64,000 nucleotides of DNA, taken from Ruminiclostridium papyrosolvens C7. GTDB taxonomy: Bacteria > Bacillota > Clostridia > Acetivibrionales > DSM-1351. Position 1 is the stretch's first letter. Every line of letters starts with the position of its first letter. Below the pieces are notes generated by a model. It saw only the letters and a list, made by a program, of their open reading frames with translations, was not told where the DNA came from and did not search any database. Made by a program: the position numbers and the translations under genes. Positions 1 to 9,037 of the stretch are shown piece after piece. Location of the stretch: NCBI RefSeq assembly GCF_000421965.1, contig NZ_ATAY01000022.1, positions 1-64,000 of the forward strand, given 5' to 3'.

Positions 1-52
1 AACCATCTTTTTATTGTATGTTTATTTATTTTATCATTTTACTTATAATTTC

Positions 53-517
53 TCAATCCTGAACGGATATATCAATCTCAAGAATCTCATTATCTGACAG
101 ATATAAAGGTATACATATTGTCTTCATTTTAGACTGTGAAATCTGCAAATTCTCACCAAGTAGCAATGAGGGAGGGGTGATTTCTATACCGATTCCTTTA
201 TTATAAAGTAAAGTGGCTGTATTCCCCAATATCATATTTGTAAGCTCGGACAGTGCGCTTTTTGATATTTCATTTAATTCGTCAACAGGCATACCCATCA
301 TCATAGCTGAAGCTATTTTAAACGCTACTTCCTTGGACATTGTAAAAATAGCTTGTCCACGAATTTTACCTGTAATTCCCACAATTATAAGTATCGACTC
401 TCCCTGATAAGGAGAATTTTTTAAAAACACTTTTCCCAACCTAGCATCAACGTTCACAACTTGTTTAAGAACTGTCTGGCTTGCTTCAATAAATGGGTTT
501 ATATACTCTATGTTCAT
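53..517 (-). CDS. cheX: CheX-family chemotaxis phosphatase
   Basis: A 154-residue protein of the CheC/CheX/FliY family. Members of the CheX branch dephosphorylate CheY-P and so reset the chemotaxis signal. The family's Glu-x2-Asn phosphatase signature is visible as SELTNMILGN at about residues 90-99; a single such helix in a protein of this length points to CheX rather than the two-site CheC. There is no signal peptide or membrane segment, so it acts in the cytoplasm. It is separated from the main chemotaxis operon of this window (34.4-41.4 kb) and lies beside the spoVA genes on the same strand. No promoter was identified. A CheC-like adaptor role is the alternative. Start is ATG at 517. Confidence 0.8.
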   Translation of the reverse strand: MNIEYINPFIEASQTVLKQVVNVDARLGKVFLKNSPYQGESILIIVGITGKIRGQAIFTMSKEVAFKIASAMMMGMPVDELNEISKSALSELTNMILGNTATLLYNKGIGIEITPPSLLLGENLQISQSKMKTICIPLYLSDNEILEIDISVQD

Positions 518-640
518 AATTCATCCACCTTGTTTTTATGTATTGTTCTTCTACATTCCAAATTTCGTTGATGAGTATAAAAAAATCTTCTTCAATTATA
601 AACAATTTCAAGGTAAAATTCCATATATTTTTTTAAAAAG

Positions 641-707
641 TAAAAAAAGAAGAATATTTAGCTCATCAAAAACTAAAAAATTACTTTAGCCTTGACCTTA
701 AATATTC
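641..707 (-). terminator. possible terminator after spoVAE
   Basis: On the minus strand, just beyond the spoVAE stop, GAATATTTA and its complement TAAATATTC flank a loop of roughly 45 bases and are followed by a T-rich run. The long loop makes this weak; it may instead be part of a branched structure. Confidence 0.25.
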
Positions 708-718
708 CTCTAATATGT

Positions 719-1075
719 TTATTTTTTTGCTTTCGGTTTAAATATTGCAGCCATCATAAACCCAAAAAATACAGCTGCAGCAAGTCCCGCTGCACCTGCT
801 TTGAATCCTCCTGTAAATGCTCCCAGTAATCCTGTTTCATCCACATCCCTGAAAACACCTTTTGCCAGATTATAGCCAAATCCGGTAAGAGGAATAGTGG
901 CCCCCGCTCCTCCTATATCAACTATTTTTTGATATATCCCCAGGGATGCCAGCACTACCCCGGCTACTACATAAACTACCAATATACGTGCAGATGTCAA
1001 TTTTGTCTTGTCTATCAGTATTTGACCAATTGCGCAAATTATTCCACCGACTATAAAAGCACTCAAGTAAGTCAT
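719..1075 (-). CDS. spoVAE: stage V sporulation protein AE
   Basis: A 118-residue, very hydrophobic protein with three to four predicted membrane segments, similar in pattern to SpoVAC (shared motifs IGQ near residue 17 and PLTGFGYNLAKG near 82-93). SpoVA proteins form the inner-membrane channel that moves dipicolinic acid into the forespore and releases it at germination. The gene is last in the spoVAC-spoVAD-spoVAE group, 25 bases after spoVAD, all on the minus strand. Length fits the SpoVAE/SpoVAEb family. Start is ATG at 1075. Confidence 0.9.
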   Translation of the reverse strand: MTYLSAFIVGGIICAIGQILIDKTKLTSARILVVYVVAGVVLASLGIYQKIVDIGGAGATIPLTGFGYNLAKGVFRDVDETGLLGAFTGGFKAGAAGLAAAVFFGFMMAAIFKPKAKK

Positions 1076-1100
1076 TATTTCACCTCATTATTTTAACTTG

Positions 1101-2120
1101 TTAGTTTAATGTTCTGTGAATAGCCACAGCATGTGCTATACCCGGTATGGATTCCTTTTGCTGAGAACTTATAGGACTCATTAATGCTCCTGTAGCAACA
1201 AATAGTACTCTCTTTAAGTTCCCCTGAGTCAGCTGCTTGTAAATATGCCCTGCAAGCACCGTTGCCGAGCATGCACATCCGCTTCCTCCCGAATGAGTAT
1301 CCTGGGTTTCTGCATCAAATATCATTACTCCGCAATCATTGAATCTGGATTCTATATCCAACCCGTTGGACTTCAGTATCTCCTGACAAATTTGTTTTCC
1401 GACCTTGCCCAAATCACCGGTTACAATAAGGTCATAATAATCAGGCTGTAACCCTGTATCCTTAAAGTGAGCAAATATTGTATCTGCTGCTGCCGGAGCC
1501 ATAGCCGCACCCATATTATTTGCATCTGTTATTCCTAAATCAATAATTTTTCCTGTTGTAATATGCTTTATATACGGGCCGGCACCACCAGAAGAAAGTA
1601 CTACCGCACCGGAACCTGTCACGGTCCACTGTGCAGTAGGAGTTCTCTGACTCCCCAATTCAAGAGGAAACCTGAACTGTTTTTCTGCTGAACAGAAATG
1701 GCTGGAAGTCATGCATACTATGTTTTCCGCAAAGCCTCCCTCAACCACTAGACTTCCAATGCTAATTGATTCTGCCATGGTTGAGCACGCACCGTATAAA
1801 CCGAAAAATGGAACTTCGGTTTCCCTTAGTCCGTAGTTTGCTGCTATACACTGGTTTAGAAGATCCCCTGCCAGAACATAATCGATTTTATCATTTGTGA
1901 GCTTTGCCTTTTGAAGAACTTTTGCAAAGACCTCCCTTACAAGCTTACTTTCAGCTTTTTCCCAACTGTCCTCTCCCCATAATTCATCCGGAATAATATA
2001 ATCAAAGTCGTTTTTTAAAGGGCCCTTACCTTCCTTCGGCCCTACAAATGATGCTGTAGCTTTTATTGAAGGGGGATTTTTTAAGAATACAGTCTGCTTT
2101 CCGATATGCTTTTCTGCCAT
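1101..2120 (-). CDS. spoVAD: stage V sporulation protein AD
   Basis: SpoVAD is a thiolase-fold protein that binds dipicolinic acid and faces the cytoplasm of the spore membrane. The family opening GKQTVFLKNPP, the GPKEGKGPL segment, and the Cys/Gly-rich end segment GGSGCACSATVLAGH are all visible. The frame is open to an ATG at 2171, but the ATG at 2120 (MAEKHIGKQT) matches the usual family N-terminus better and has GGAGG at 2135-2139, 14 bases upstream, which is a long spacing. The start is therefore not certain; the longer form would add 17 residues. It sits between spoVAC and spoVAE. In Bacillus the operon is sigma-G dependent; no clear sigma-G promoter was found here. Confidence 0.9.
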   Translation of the reverse strand: MAEKHIGKQTVFLKNPPSIKATASFVGPKEGKGPLKNDFDYIIPDELWGEDSWEKAESKLVREVFAKVLQKAKLTNDKIDYVLAGDLLNQCIAANYGLRETEVPFFGLYGACSTMAESISIGSLVVEGGFAENIVCMTSSHFCSAEKQFRFPLELGSQRTPTAQWTVTGSGAVVLSSGGAGPYIKHITTGKIIDLGITDANNMGAAMAPAAADTIFAHFKDTGLQPDYYDLIVTGDLGKVGKQICQEILKSNGLDIESRFNDCGVMIFDAETQDTHSGGSGCACSATVLAGHIYKQLTQGNLKRVLFVATGALMSPISSQQKESIPGIAHAVAIHRTLN

Positions 2121-2201
2121 GTTTGTTTTATTAGCCTCCTTTAGCCATGCTATTTCTTTATTTTCTTTCATCCGAACTTTTATGCGGATAAAAGAGGGCT
2201 A

Positions 2202-2645
2202 TTAAGTAATAAGGTAGTGTATAATACCTGCAATTATTGATGAACAAATTCCATAAACTATTACAGGGCCTGCGACAATAAACATTTTTGCACCCATTCC
2301 AAGAACGTATCCTTCGGACTTAAATTCCATAGCAGGAGATACTACCGAGTTTGCAAATCCCGTAATCGGTACTATCGATCCTGCTCCCGCAAACTTTCCT
2401 ATTTCGTCATAAACGTTAAGTCCAGTTAGAAGTGCTGCCAGAAAAATCATAATAATACTGGTTATGGAGGATACAGCATCACTGTCCAAGCCTTTGCTTT
2501 TGAGCAAATTTATAAATAGCTGTCCAATATCACATATAATACCTCCAACCAGAAAAGCCTTTAAAACATTTGTAAAAAGTTTAGATTTCGGCGAGACTTC
2601 TTCAACGTATTTTGAGTATTGATCCTTGGTAAAACTCTTTTTCAT
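2202..2645 (-). CDS. spoVAC: stage V sporulation protein AC
   Basis: A 147-residue membrane protein, the first gene of the spoVA group. SpoVAC is the mechanosensitive channel component for dipicolinic acid in spores. It has a charged N-terminus (residues 1-24) followed by about four hydrophobic segments, with ICDIGQLF near residue 37 and VPITGFANSVVSPAMEFKSEG near 91-111, the segment shared with SpoVAE. A Shine-Dalgarno GGGAGG lies about 6 bases before ATG 2645. A terminator-like hairpin immediately upstream (2668-2719) suggests transcription separate from sigF. Confidence 0.92.
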   Translation of the reverse strand: MKKSFTKDQYSKYVEEVSPKSKLFTNVLKAFLVGGIICDIGQLFINLLKSKGLDSDAVSSITSIIMIFLAALLTGLNVYDEIGKFAGAGSIVPITGFANSVVSPAMEFKSEGYVLGMGAKMFIVAGPVIVYGICSSIIAGIIHYLIT

Positions 2646-2667
2646 AAAAGGCCTCCCATATGAATAT

Positions 2668-2719
2668 AAAAAAAATGAAAATGCAATTTGTTATATTTAA
2701 TATACTTTGCATTTTCATT
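2668..2719 (-). terminator. rho-independent terminator between sigF unit and spoVA
   Basis: Minus-strand arms AATGAAAATGCAA and TTGCATTTTCATT form a perfect 13-bp stem with about a 20-base loop, followed by a run of T. It would end the spoIIA/sigF transcript before spoVAC. Confidence 0.7.
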
Positions 2720-2748
2720 CTATTTATTATGGTAAATTTTATATTCTG

Positions 2749-2937
2749 TTATAATCTTAATTCAATAGGGCTTCGGTTTAATACATAAACTCCCTTGTTG
2801 TGTATTTTTTTTGAAGACGGGAAACCGGTTAGAACCAGCACAATTATTATAGCTCCCAAAATCAACGCAGCTATGACTGCAATAATAGCTTTGGTTTTAT
2901 AAAAAGTCATTTTTCCTGCTTTAAAGTTGTTAATCAT
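2749..2937 (-). CDS. small single-pass membrane protein
   Basis: An unrecognised 62-residue protein. One strong hydrophobic segment (IIAVIAALILGAIIIVLVL, about residues 18-36) follows a basic N-terminus, so it is probably anchored with a short tail outside. I chose ATG 2937 because AAGAGGTG lies 9 bases upstream; the GTG at 2949 overlaps this ribosome site and is unlikely to be used. It lies 39 bases after sigF and before the terminator at 2668-2719, so it probably belongs to the spoIIA operon. Its position suggests a forespore or sporulation role, which is inference only. Confidence 0.6.
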   Translation of the reverse strand: MINNFKAGKMTFYKTKAIIAVIAALILGAIIIVLVLTGFPSSKKIHNKGVYVLNRSPIELRL

Positions 2938-2976
2938 ATTAAAATGCACCTCTTATGATGTATAAACCCTTGACCT

Positions 2977-3726
2977 TTAATTATTGTTTGCAATCATTTT
3001 AGATTTAATATCCCTAAGTATCTTCTTTTCAATTCTGGAAACTTGTACCTGAGAAATCCCTAGCAGTTTTGCTATCTGAACCTGTGTCTTTTCCTTAAAA
3101 TATCTTAATATAATTATCTGTCGCTCTCTTGTATCCAGTGTATCCAGTATTTGCCGTATGGCAATTTTGTCAATAAGATCGACTTCACAGCTGTTATTGT
3201 CTGCTGCATCTATCCTGTCTATAAGCAATATAGGTGAATTATCTCCATCGCCTATAGTACTGTACAGAGATTCGGGAGTACATCCCGCTTCAATTGCCAT
3301 GACAAGTTCTTCAGGTGAAACATTCATACGCTGAGCAATTTCATTAATTGTAGGCTCCCTGCCAAGTTCCTTACTCATAATCTCCTTGGTTATACGTGCT
3401 TTTGAGGAAACCTCCTTTAGTGATCTGCTTACTTTTATTATTCCGTCATCTCTGATAAATCTTTTTATCTCACCGATTATCATAGGAACAGCATATGTAG
3501 AAAATTTGACATCATAAGATGTATCAAACTTGTTTATTGCTTTGATTAACCCAATGCTTCCTATTTGAAATAAATCGTCAACTTCATATCCTCTGTTCTG
3601 AAATCTCTTAACAATGCTCCATACAAGGCCTACATTCTTTTCAACCAGAACGGATTGGGCTTGTTTGTCGCCAGCCTTGGCCTTTATTATAAGAGTTAAA
3701 ACAGCATCATCTGATGTTTCCTTCAT
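2977..3726 (-). CDS. sigF: sporulation sigma factor SigF
   Basis: A 249-residue sigma-70 family factor that starts the forespore programme. Region 2 (GLVWSIVKRFQNRGYEVDDL, then FQIGSIGLIKAINKFD and FSTYAVPMIIGEIKRFIRDD) and region 4 with its helix-turn-helix (TQVQIAKLLGISQVQVSRIEK) are clear. It is third in the canonical order spoIIAA-spoIIAB-sigF and is held inactive by SpoIIAB. Start ATG 3726 is fixed by an in-frame TAG 12 bases upstream. The ribosome site is poor (AGG about 15 bases away). The ATG overlaps the TGA of a short unannotated frame, hinting at translational coupling. Confidence 0.95.
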   Translation of the reverse strand: MKETSDDAVLTLIIKAKAGDKQAQSVLVEKNVGLVWSIVKRFQNRGYEVDDLFQIGSIGLIKAINKFDTSYDVKFSTYAVPMIIGEIKRFIRDDGIIKVSRSLKEVSSKARITKEIMSKELGREPTINEIAQRMNVSPEELVMAIEAGCTPESLYSTIGDGDNSPILLIDRIDAADNNSCEVDLIDKIAIRQILDTLDTRERQIIILRYFKEKTQVQIAKLLGISQVQVSRIEKKILRDIKSKMIANNN

Positions 3727-3916
3727 ATTTTCTGCCTAAACCTTTCTGTCACATATTTTGCCTGTCGCAGGCCGTATCTTATTACTTCGGGGAATGAAAT
3801 CTTGTATAGTCTAATTATTAGCTGTAATATATATTTTTATACATAAATTCTAATTATTTACATCTAAAAGTAAAAATCTTCAACCCCCGACATTATTTCT
3901 ATTCTTAAAATATTAA

Positions 3917-4342
3917 TTAAGATTTTAATTTTTTAAACATTGTGACAGTTGTACCCATATTGGGTTCAGAAACTATTTCGACGCTGTCCATAAAACTCTC
4001 CATAACTGTAAAACCCATTCCTGAGCGTTCCATGTCCGGCTTTGAAGTGTAAAGAGGCTGGCGTGCCAGCTCAATGTCTTCTATTCCTTTTCCTTTATCT
4101 GATATGATTATCTGAATACCTTCGTCATATAGTCTGCAAATCATTTCTACTGTTCCTGAAGAATCTTCATATCCATGTATTATGGCATTTGTCACAGCCT
4201 CGGAAACAGCCGTTTTTATATCCGCCAATTCCTCTACCGTAGGGTCAAGCTGGGACGCAAATGCCGCAGCAACAACTCTTCCAAAGGATTCATTATTGGA
4301 TTTACTCATAAATTCAAGCTTCATCTCATTAACCAGTTGCAT
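3917..4342 (-). CDS. spoIIAB: anti-sigma F factor / SpoIIAA kinase
   Basis: A 141-residue GHKL-fold serine kinase that binds SigF and phosphorylates SpoIIAA. The N box ([12 protein letters not shown], about residues 49-60), the ATP-lid motif DKGKGIED (about 99-106) and the [10 protein letters not shown] segment are present and intact. Length matches the family (about 145). It is 37 bases downstream of spoIIAA; a 190-base gap, longer than usual for this operon, separates it from sigF. Confidence 0.95.
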   Translation of the reverse strand: MQLVNEMKLEFMSKSNNESFGRVVAAAFASQLDPTVEELADIKTAVSEAVTNAIIHGYEDSSGTVEMICRLYDEGIQIIISDKGKGIEDIELARQPLYTSKPDMERSGMGFTVMESFMDSVEIVSEPNMGTTVTMFKKLKS

Positions 4343-4379
4343 TTTTCTTCCTCACTCTCTTTAACATGATGTTACAATA

Positions 4380-4721
4380 TTAACCGCACATGCTTGAAAT
4401 AGCTGTATCCAAACTGTTGTACACAGGAATAATCTTTAACACGCCAGACATCTCAAATATTCGCAATATTTTTGGATTTGCATTTACGATAGCCGCCTTA
4501 CCGTTCAACTTGCATACATTTTTGTACCTACCTACAACAACCCCTATACCGGAGCTGTCCATGAAGTTTACATTGGTAAAATCAAATACAATATTTTTTA
4601 TAGTTGCCTTTGTTATCTCACTGTCTATCTTTTGTCTGAGATACTGTGCAGAATGATGGTCCATATCTTCCATTATTCTTACAACAAGGGTTGTCCCTTT
4701 TTTTGAAAGTTTAACATCCAA
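4380..4721 (-). CDS. spoIIAA: anti-anti-sigma factor SpoIIAA
   Basis: A 113-residue STAS-domain protein that frees SigF by binding SpoIIAB when unphosphorylated. The phosphorylation motif FMDSSGIGVVVGRYK is present with the target serine at position 56 or 57. The start is TTG at 4721, supported by AGGAGG about 8 bases upstream; no ATG or GTG fits. First gene of the spoIIAA-spoIIAB-sigF operon, preceded by a sigma-H-like promoter at 4744-4771. Confidence 0.95.
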   Translation of the reverse strand: MDVKLSKKGTTLVVRIMEDMDHHSAQYLRQKIDSEITKATIKNIVFDFTNVNFMDSSGIGVVVGRYKNVCKLNGKAAIVNANPKILRIFEMSGVLKIIPVYNSLDTAISSMCG

Positions 4722-4743
4722 ACCTGTTTCCTCCTATTTGTTT

Positions 4744-4771
4744 ATTCACAGTATCAATTCTATATTTCCCT
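4744..4771 (-). promoter_or_regulatory. candidate sigma-H promoter of spoIIA
   Basis: Minus strand: AGGGAAAT, 13 bases, then TGTGAAT, 22 bases before the spoIIAA start. This resembles the sigma-H consensus (AGGAnWWW ... GAAT), and spoIIA is sigma-H transcribed in Bacillus. It begins just downstream of the whiA stop. No Spo0A box was located. Confidence 0.4.
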
Positions 4772-4775
4772 GATT

Positions 4776-5717
4776 TTACCTTTTGTTATTTTTTCTAATC
4801 TCATCAGCTATTTCATCAAGCTTTCTCAATCTGTGGTTTACTCCTGATTTTCCAAGTTTTGGGTGAAGCATTTCTCCTAGCTCTTTAAGGCTTGCATCAC
4901 TGAATTCCAGCCTTACGTCTGCAATCTCTGCAAGGTTTTCGGGGAGCTTGTCTATTCCTATTGTGGATTGAATATACTTTATATTTTCTATTTGTCTAAT
5001 GGAAGCATTTACGGTTTTCTCAAGATTGGCCGTTTCGCAGTTCACTATCCTGTTTACACTGTTTCTCATATCTTTTAGTATTCTTACGTTTTCCAGTTCC
5101 ATAAGGGCTGTGTGTGCACCGATGATATTAAGGAAATCCACTATCTGCTCTCCTTCTTTTATATAAGCCACAAAGCTACCCTTGCGTTTGATTATCTTTG
5201 TGTTTATATCATAATCATCCAGCAAATCTTTTATAATTTCGGCAGACATAATATTGTGTGTTGCTATTTCCAGATGATATGTCTTTTCAGGATCGCTTAT
5301 TGAACCTCCTGAAAGAAAAGCTGCCCTCAAAAAGCTTTTTCTGCAGCACACCTTTTCAAGTGTACTTGCAGTTGGAATATATTCATCCTCAGAGAAAGCG
5401 CTTATTCCAAAGTCATACAGTATTCTGTTTATCATCTGGTTCGGTACCAGCGTAAGAGAATACGATACATGCTTTTTGAGTTTGCTGCTTCTTCTGATAG
5501 TAACCTCCGGGCAAATGCCGTATATTCTCCGGAATATTGAATATATTCTTCTTGCAAAAGCAGCGTTCTCAGTGACCACTTTTGTATTTCTTAATACTTT
5601 TTCATGGGAAAAGAGGTTACCTGTAAGGATAACCCCTAAAATTTCGGATTTCATGCAACATTCCTCATGTAGCTCAACCCTGCAAAGCTCATCTTTTACT
5701 ATAGTTGAAAAAGACAC
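4776..5717 (-). CDS. whiA: WhiA-family DNA-binding protein
   Basis: A 313-residue WhiA (DUF199) protein: an N-terminal degenerate LAGLIDADG homing-endonuclease-like fold (residues about 1-220) joined to a C-terminal helix-turn-helix (about 225-313, with ASLKELGEMLHPKLGKSGV). WhiA regulates sporulation genes in actinomycetes and affects cell division and chromosome segregation in Bacillus. GTG start at 5717 with GGGAG 9 bases upstream. As in many Firmicutes it follows rapZ and yvcK, but here a debranching-enzyme gene sits between. Confidence 0.93.
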   Translation of the reverse strand: MSFSTIVKDELCRVELHEECCMKSEILGVILTGNLFSHEKVLRNTKVVTENAAFARRIYSIFRRIYGICPEVTIRRSSKLKKHVSYSLTLVPNQMINRILYDFGISAFSEDEYIPTASTLEKVCCRKSFLRAAFLSGGSISDPEKTYHLEIATHNIMSAEIIKDLLDDYDINTKIIKRKGSFVAYIKEGEQIVDFLNIIGAHTALMELENVRILKDMRNSVNRIVNCETANLEKTVNASIRQIENIKYIQSTIGIDKLPENLAEIADVRLEFSDASLKELGEMLHPKLGKSGVNHRLRKLDEIADEIRKNNKR

Positions 5718-5736
5718 TTAACAACACTCCCGAACA

Positions 5737-7728
5737 CTAATAATTTATTCTTTGGCCAAGCTGGTCAATACCTATGTCTTCAACAGCAGCCCTCAATATC
5801 TCGGAAACACTCCATGCCTGTGCAAAGCATCCTCTGGGATAGTGTGGATTGTCCCCGTCAAATATTTCTGAAATACTACCCAATCCACCGTTTTTAACAT
5901 GATCCGAAAACGGATTTATAAATTCCAGCGCACTTCGTCGTGCCTGCTCTGTTCCACCCTTTATGTGAATATATGCTTTTATAAACCTTCCCAGAAGCCA
6001 TGTCCAGACTGTACCCTGATGGTATGCACCGTCTCTTTCAAGCTGGTTTCCGCAATAAACGCCCTTGTATCCACTGTTAGTAACTGATAAGGACCTGAGC
6101 CCATAAGGCGTGTATAGCTCTTCCCATACCTTATTAAGGATTTTTTCAGCCCTCTGTCCGTCAATAACCGGATAGGAAAGCCCTATGGCCAGAATCTGGT
6201 TTGGCCTGATATCTGAATTTTTCCCTTCCGAATTAATTACATCATACAAACACTGGTCCTTCTCATTCCAGAACTCCCTCTGAAAGGACTCCTTCGTTTT
6301 GGAGGCTATAGACGAATAGATGTCAATATCTCCAAATCTTTCAGAAAGACCGGACATAATCGTTAAAGCATTATACCATAACGCATTTATTTCTACGGCT
6401 TTTCCGTGACGAGGCGTGACTACCCAGTCTCCTACCTTAGCATCCATCCATGTGAGCTGTGTATTTTCACTACCTGCCGTTACAAGGCCTTCATCCGACA
6501 TTTTAATGTCATAAATGGTGCCATTCACAAATCCACTACATATGTCCTTGAGACAGCCGTATATATTATTCTGAATAAAATTATAGTCCTCTGTGTAAGA
6601 AAGATAACTGTTAACAGCCTCAAAATACCATAAGGCAGCGTCTACACTATTATAGGCCGGTTCTTCCCCGTCATCGGGAAACATATTTGGTATAAGCCCA
6701 TGGTTAACATACTTTGAGAATGTCAACAATATATCCTTTGCATCGCCATACCTGCCCGTTGCCAATGTAAGGCCACTGAAGGCAATCATAGTATCACGGC
6801 CCCAGTCTGTAAACCATGGATACCCTGCTATAACCGTCTTTGATTTTGTCGATTTCCTGTATACAATGAAGCTATCGGCAGCAAGTACCAGCCTTCTGCA
6901 TAGCTCATTCTGAAGACCGGCCCGGTCCAGAAGCTCTTTTAATCTTTCTTCTTCAGATTGTATAACCCGTGATGCATTTATACTTTCAAGGTCATATTTT
7001 TCAGTTGTTGCAATAAATGAAACTGTTTTTGTTTCCCACGGTTTAACTTTAATGCTGAAGCAGCCCGGTATAAAATGGTCTTCAGTATAGTCCAAACCCC
7101 GTTCCCTCTCGATTTCATAAAGCATGTCATAAAAAAAGCAGTCATTGTAGCTTTTAAATTCTCCGCCATCAACCAGAAACCTGATTTCCGATTCTCCGTC
7201 TCCTGATATCCGGATTACATTTGCTTCATGTTTTATGCCGAATTTTAAATGACTGCTTTTACTGGTATAATGGTGGTCTCTGTTGTTTATAAGGGGGGTC
7301 AGCTTAAAAACCGCTTCCTTATGGCCATTTCGTACCTCATACTGTACAATTACGGTATTATCTCCCTGTTTCATTGATACTTTCTTCTTTACAAAAATAT
7401 CTTTATAAGAATAAACGAATTCCGGAAGATAATTATATTCAACCCTTTGCAGATGTGTATAGCCGTTATTTATATATCCGCTGCCTGTTTGAAAGGAGCT
7501 GAAAGATACGGTAATTCCATCTTCAAAGCTCATGTCTTCGAGAATATTAGAGAGATAAAGCTGCCTTTTGGTTGGAGGCACTGATGCAGAAACCAGTAAG
7601 CCGTGGTATCTTCTGTTATTGGAACATATCAGTGACAATGATGAATAACCTCCGATGCCGTTTGTGATTAACCATTCTCTTTGACAGCCTTGCTGGTAGC
7701 TGTACCAGCAGCTTTTTCCAAAGTCCAT
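5737..7728 (-). CDS. glycogen debranching enzyme-like amylo-1,6-glucosidase
   Basis: A 663-residue protein with the layout of bacterial glycogen-debranching enzymes related to the eukaryotic GDE C-terminus: an N-terminal beta domain (about 1-270, NGIGGYSSLSLICSNNRRYHGLL) and an (alpha/alpha)6 barrel (about 290-655) with YPWFTDWGRDTMIAFSGL, TWMDAKVGDWVVTPR and YHQGTVWTWLLGRF. It should remove alpha-1,6-linked glucose stubs from glycogen or maltodextrin in the cytoplasm. The frame is open to 7809, but ATG 7728 has GGAGG 8 bases upstream and begins 4 bases after the yvcK stop, so that start is preferred. It is tightly packed between yvcK and whiA, suggesting co-expression with a carbon-flux regulator. 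Confidence 0.85.
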   Translation of the reverse strand: MDFGKSCWYSYQQGCQREWLITNGIGGYSSLSLICSNNRRYHGLLVSASVPPTKRQLYLSNILEDMSFEDGITVSFSSFQTGSGYINNGYTHLQRVEYNYLPEFVYSYKDIFVKKKVSMKQGDNTVIVQYEVRNGHKEAVFKLTPLINNRDHHYTSKSSHLKFGIKHEANVIRISGDGESEIRFLVDGGEFKSYNDCFFYDMLYEIERERGLDYTEDHFIPGCFSIKVKPWETKTVSFIATTEKYDLESINASRVIQSEEERLKELLDRAGLQNELCRRLVLAADSFIVYRKSTKSKTVIAGYPWFTDWGRDTMIAFSGLTLATGRYGDAKDILLTFSKYVNHGLIPNMFPDDGEEPAYNSVDAALWYFEAVNSYLSYTEDYNFIQNNIYGCLKDICSGFVNGTIYDIKMSDEGLVTAGSENTQLTWMDAKVGDWVVTPRHGKAVEINALWYNALTIMSGLSERFGDIDIYSSIASKTKESFQREFWNEKDQCLYDVINSEGKNSDIRPNQILAIGLSYPVIDGQRAEKILNKVWEELYTPYGLRSLSVTNSGYKGVYCGNQLERDGAYHQGTVWTWLLGRFIKAYIHIKGGTEQARRSALEFINPFSDHVKNGGLGSISEIFDGDNPHYPRGCFAQAWSVSEILRAAVEDIGIDQLGQRINY

Positions 7729-7732
7729 GTTA

Positions 7733-9037
7733 TCAGCCTCCGATTTTATTGATTCTATCTTTTGCATAATAATAGTCAAGTATTCTGTCTCCGTCATTTG
7801 CCAACACAAGCTCGGTTACCAGTTCCATAATATTTTTTGCCAGCTTGTTAGAATCATGTCTTACATAGCCATTATTAATACTCTTAAAATCTCCGGTAAT
7901 TATCTCAATCCCCATTTTCTTAACTACGTCAAAGTCAACCTTGACAAGCTCAGCTCCGTCTTTGCTATATCTTTCCGTCATTTCTTCAGGAATTGTTGAT
8001 GTATTTACAATACAGTAATCAATCAAGCCCCTGTGAGAATGTTTTTCTATTGCTTTTATATGATCACTCAATTTGTAGCCTTGAGTTTCACCCGGCTGTG
8101 TCATTACATTACATACGTATACTATAACAGCCCTTGTTTTGCCCAAGGCATCACATACTCCGTCAACCAAAAGATTCGGTATTATGCTTGTATAAAGGCT
8201 TCCAGGGCCCAATACAACAATATCCGCTTCCATAATGGCTTCGATTGCTTCATTCAAAGGCTTAACCTTTGTCTGATTCAGGAAAACCCGGTTTATTCTG
8301 GATTTGTCACTTTCACTTCTGTGGCCTATGTTAAACTCCCCAAGGATTGTGTTTCCATTATCTGTTTCGGCACATAACCTGACATCTTCAAGAGTAATAG
8401 GCAATACTGTTCCTGTTACCGCCAGAACATCACTCATTTTTTTCACAGCCTCTTCAAAGCTGTCTGAAATACCATCCATTGCAGCTAGAAACAGGTTCCC
8501 GAAGCTCTGTCCTTTTAACATTCCATCCTGAAATCTGTATTGAAGCAGTTTTTGCATTATAGGCTCCGTATTCGCCAATGCAAGGATACAGTTTCTTATA
8601 TCACCCGGAGGTAACATTCCCAAATCCTCCCTCAATACCCCGGAACCGCCTCCATCATCGGCTACAGTAACCAATGCAGTAAGATTTGGCGAATACTGTT
8701 TAAGTCCTCTCAACATTGTAGAAAGGCCTGTACCGCCTCCTATTGTCACTATTTTAGGCCCCTTGACCGAAAATTTTTTCTCATGGAGAAGGCTGCTTAT
8801 ATCCTGTCCGTTCATTAACTTACCTGCAAAATTTTTCACAAGAAGTCTGAAAGCCGCAAAAACGCCTGCAAGACCCAAAAATGCCAAAGTAGCCATTTCA
8901 ATAATGTATGGAATTCCCTTATCATAGTTATATATGGTAAATAAGATACTGAAACATATTAAGGCTATACCTGCTGAAAGTAACGCTATCCACCTTTTGA
9001 TTCTGGCACCAGGCTTCATCCAACTGAACCGACTCAT
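7733..9037 (-). CDS. yvcK: YvcK/CofD-like UDP-sugar-binding regulator
   Basis: A 434-residue member of the YvcK (GlmR, gluconeogenesis factor) family, which binds UDP-GlcNAc in Bacillus and links carbon supply to cell-wall precursor synthesis. Motifs [27 protein letters not shown] and [15 protein letters not shown] are intact. Unlike the about 320-residue Bacillus protein it has an N-terminal extension with two hydrophobic segments (about residues 16-36 and 46-66), so it is probably anchored to the membrane. Its ATG overlaps the rapZ stop by 4 bases, so the two are translationally coupled. Confidence 0.92.
   Translation of the reverse strand: MSRFSWMKPGARIKRWIALLSAGIALICFSILFTIYNYDKGIPYIIEMATLAFLGLAGVFAAFRLLVKNFAGKLMNGQDISSLLHEKKFSVKGPKIVTIGGGTGLSTMLRGLKQYSPNLTALVTVADDGGGSGVLREDLGMLPPGDIRNCILALANTEPIMQKLLQYRFQDGMLKGQSFGNLFLAAMDGISDSFEEAVKKMSDVLAVTGTVLPITLEDVRLCAETDNGNTILGEFNIGHRSESDKSRINRVFLNQTKVKPLNEAIEAIMEADIVVLGPGSLYTSIIPNLLVDGVCDALGKTRAVIVYVCNVMTQPGETQGYKLSDHIKAIEKHSHRGLIDYCIVNTSTIPEEMTERYSKDGAELVKVDFDVVKKMGIEIITGDFKSINNGYVRHDSNKLAKNIMELVTELVLANDGDRILDYYYAKDRINKIGG

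Noticed and set aside
7729-7809. Longer N-terminus of the debranching enzyme starting at 7809
   Set aside because: It would overlap yvcK by 77 bases, while ATG 7728 has an ideal ribosome site 4 bases after the yvcK stop.
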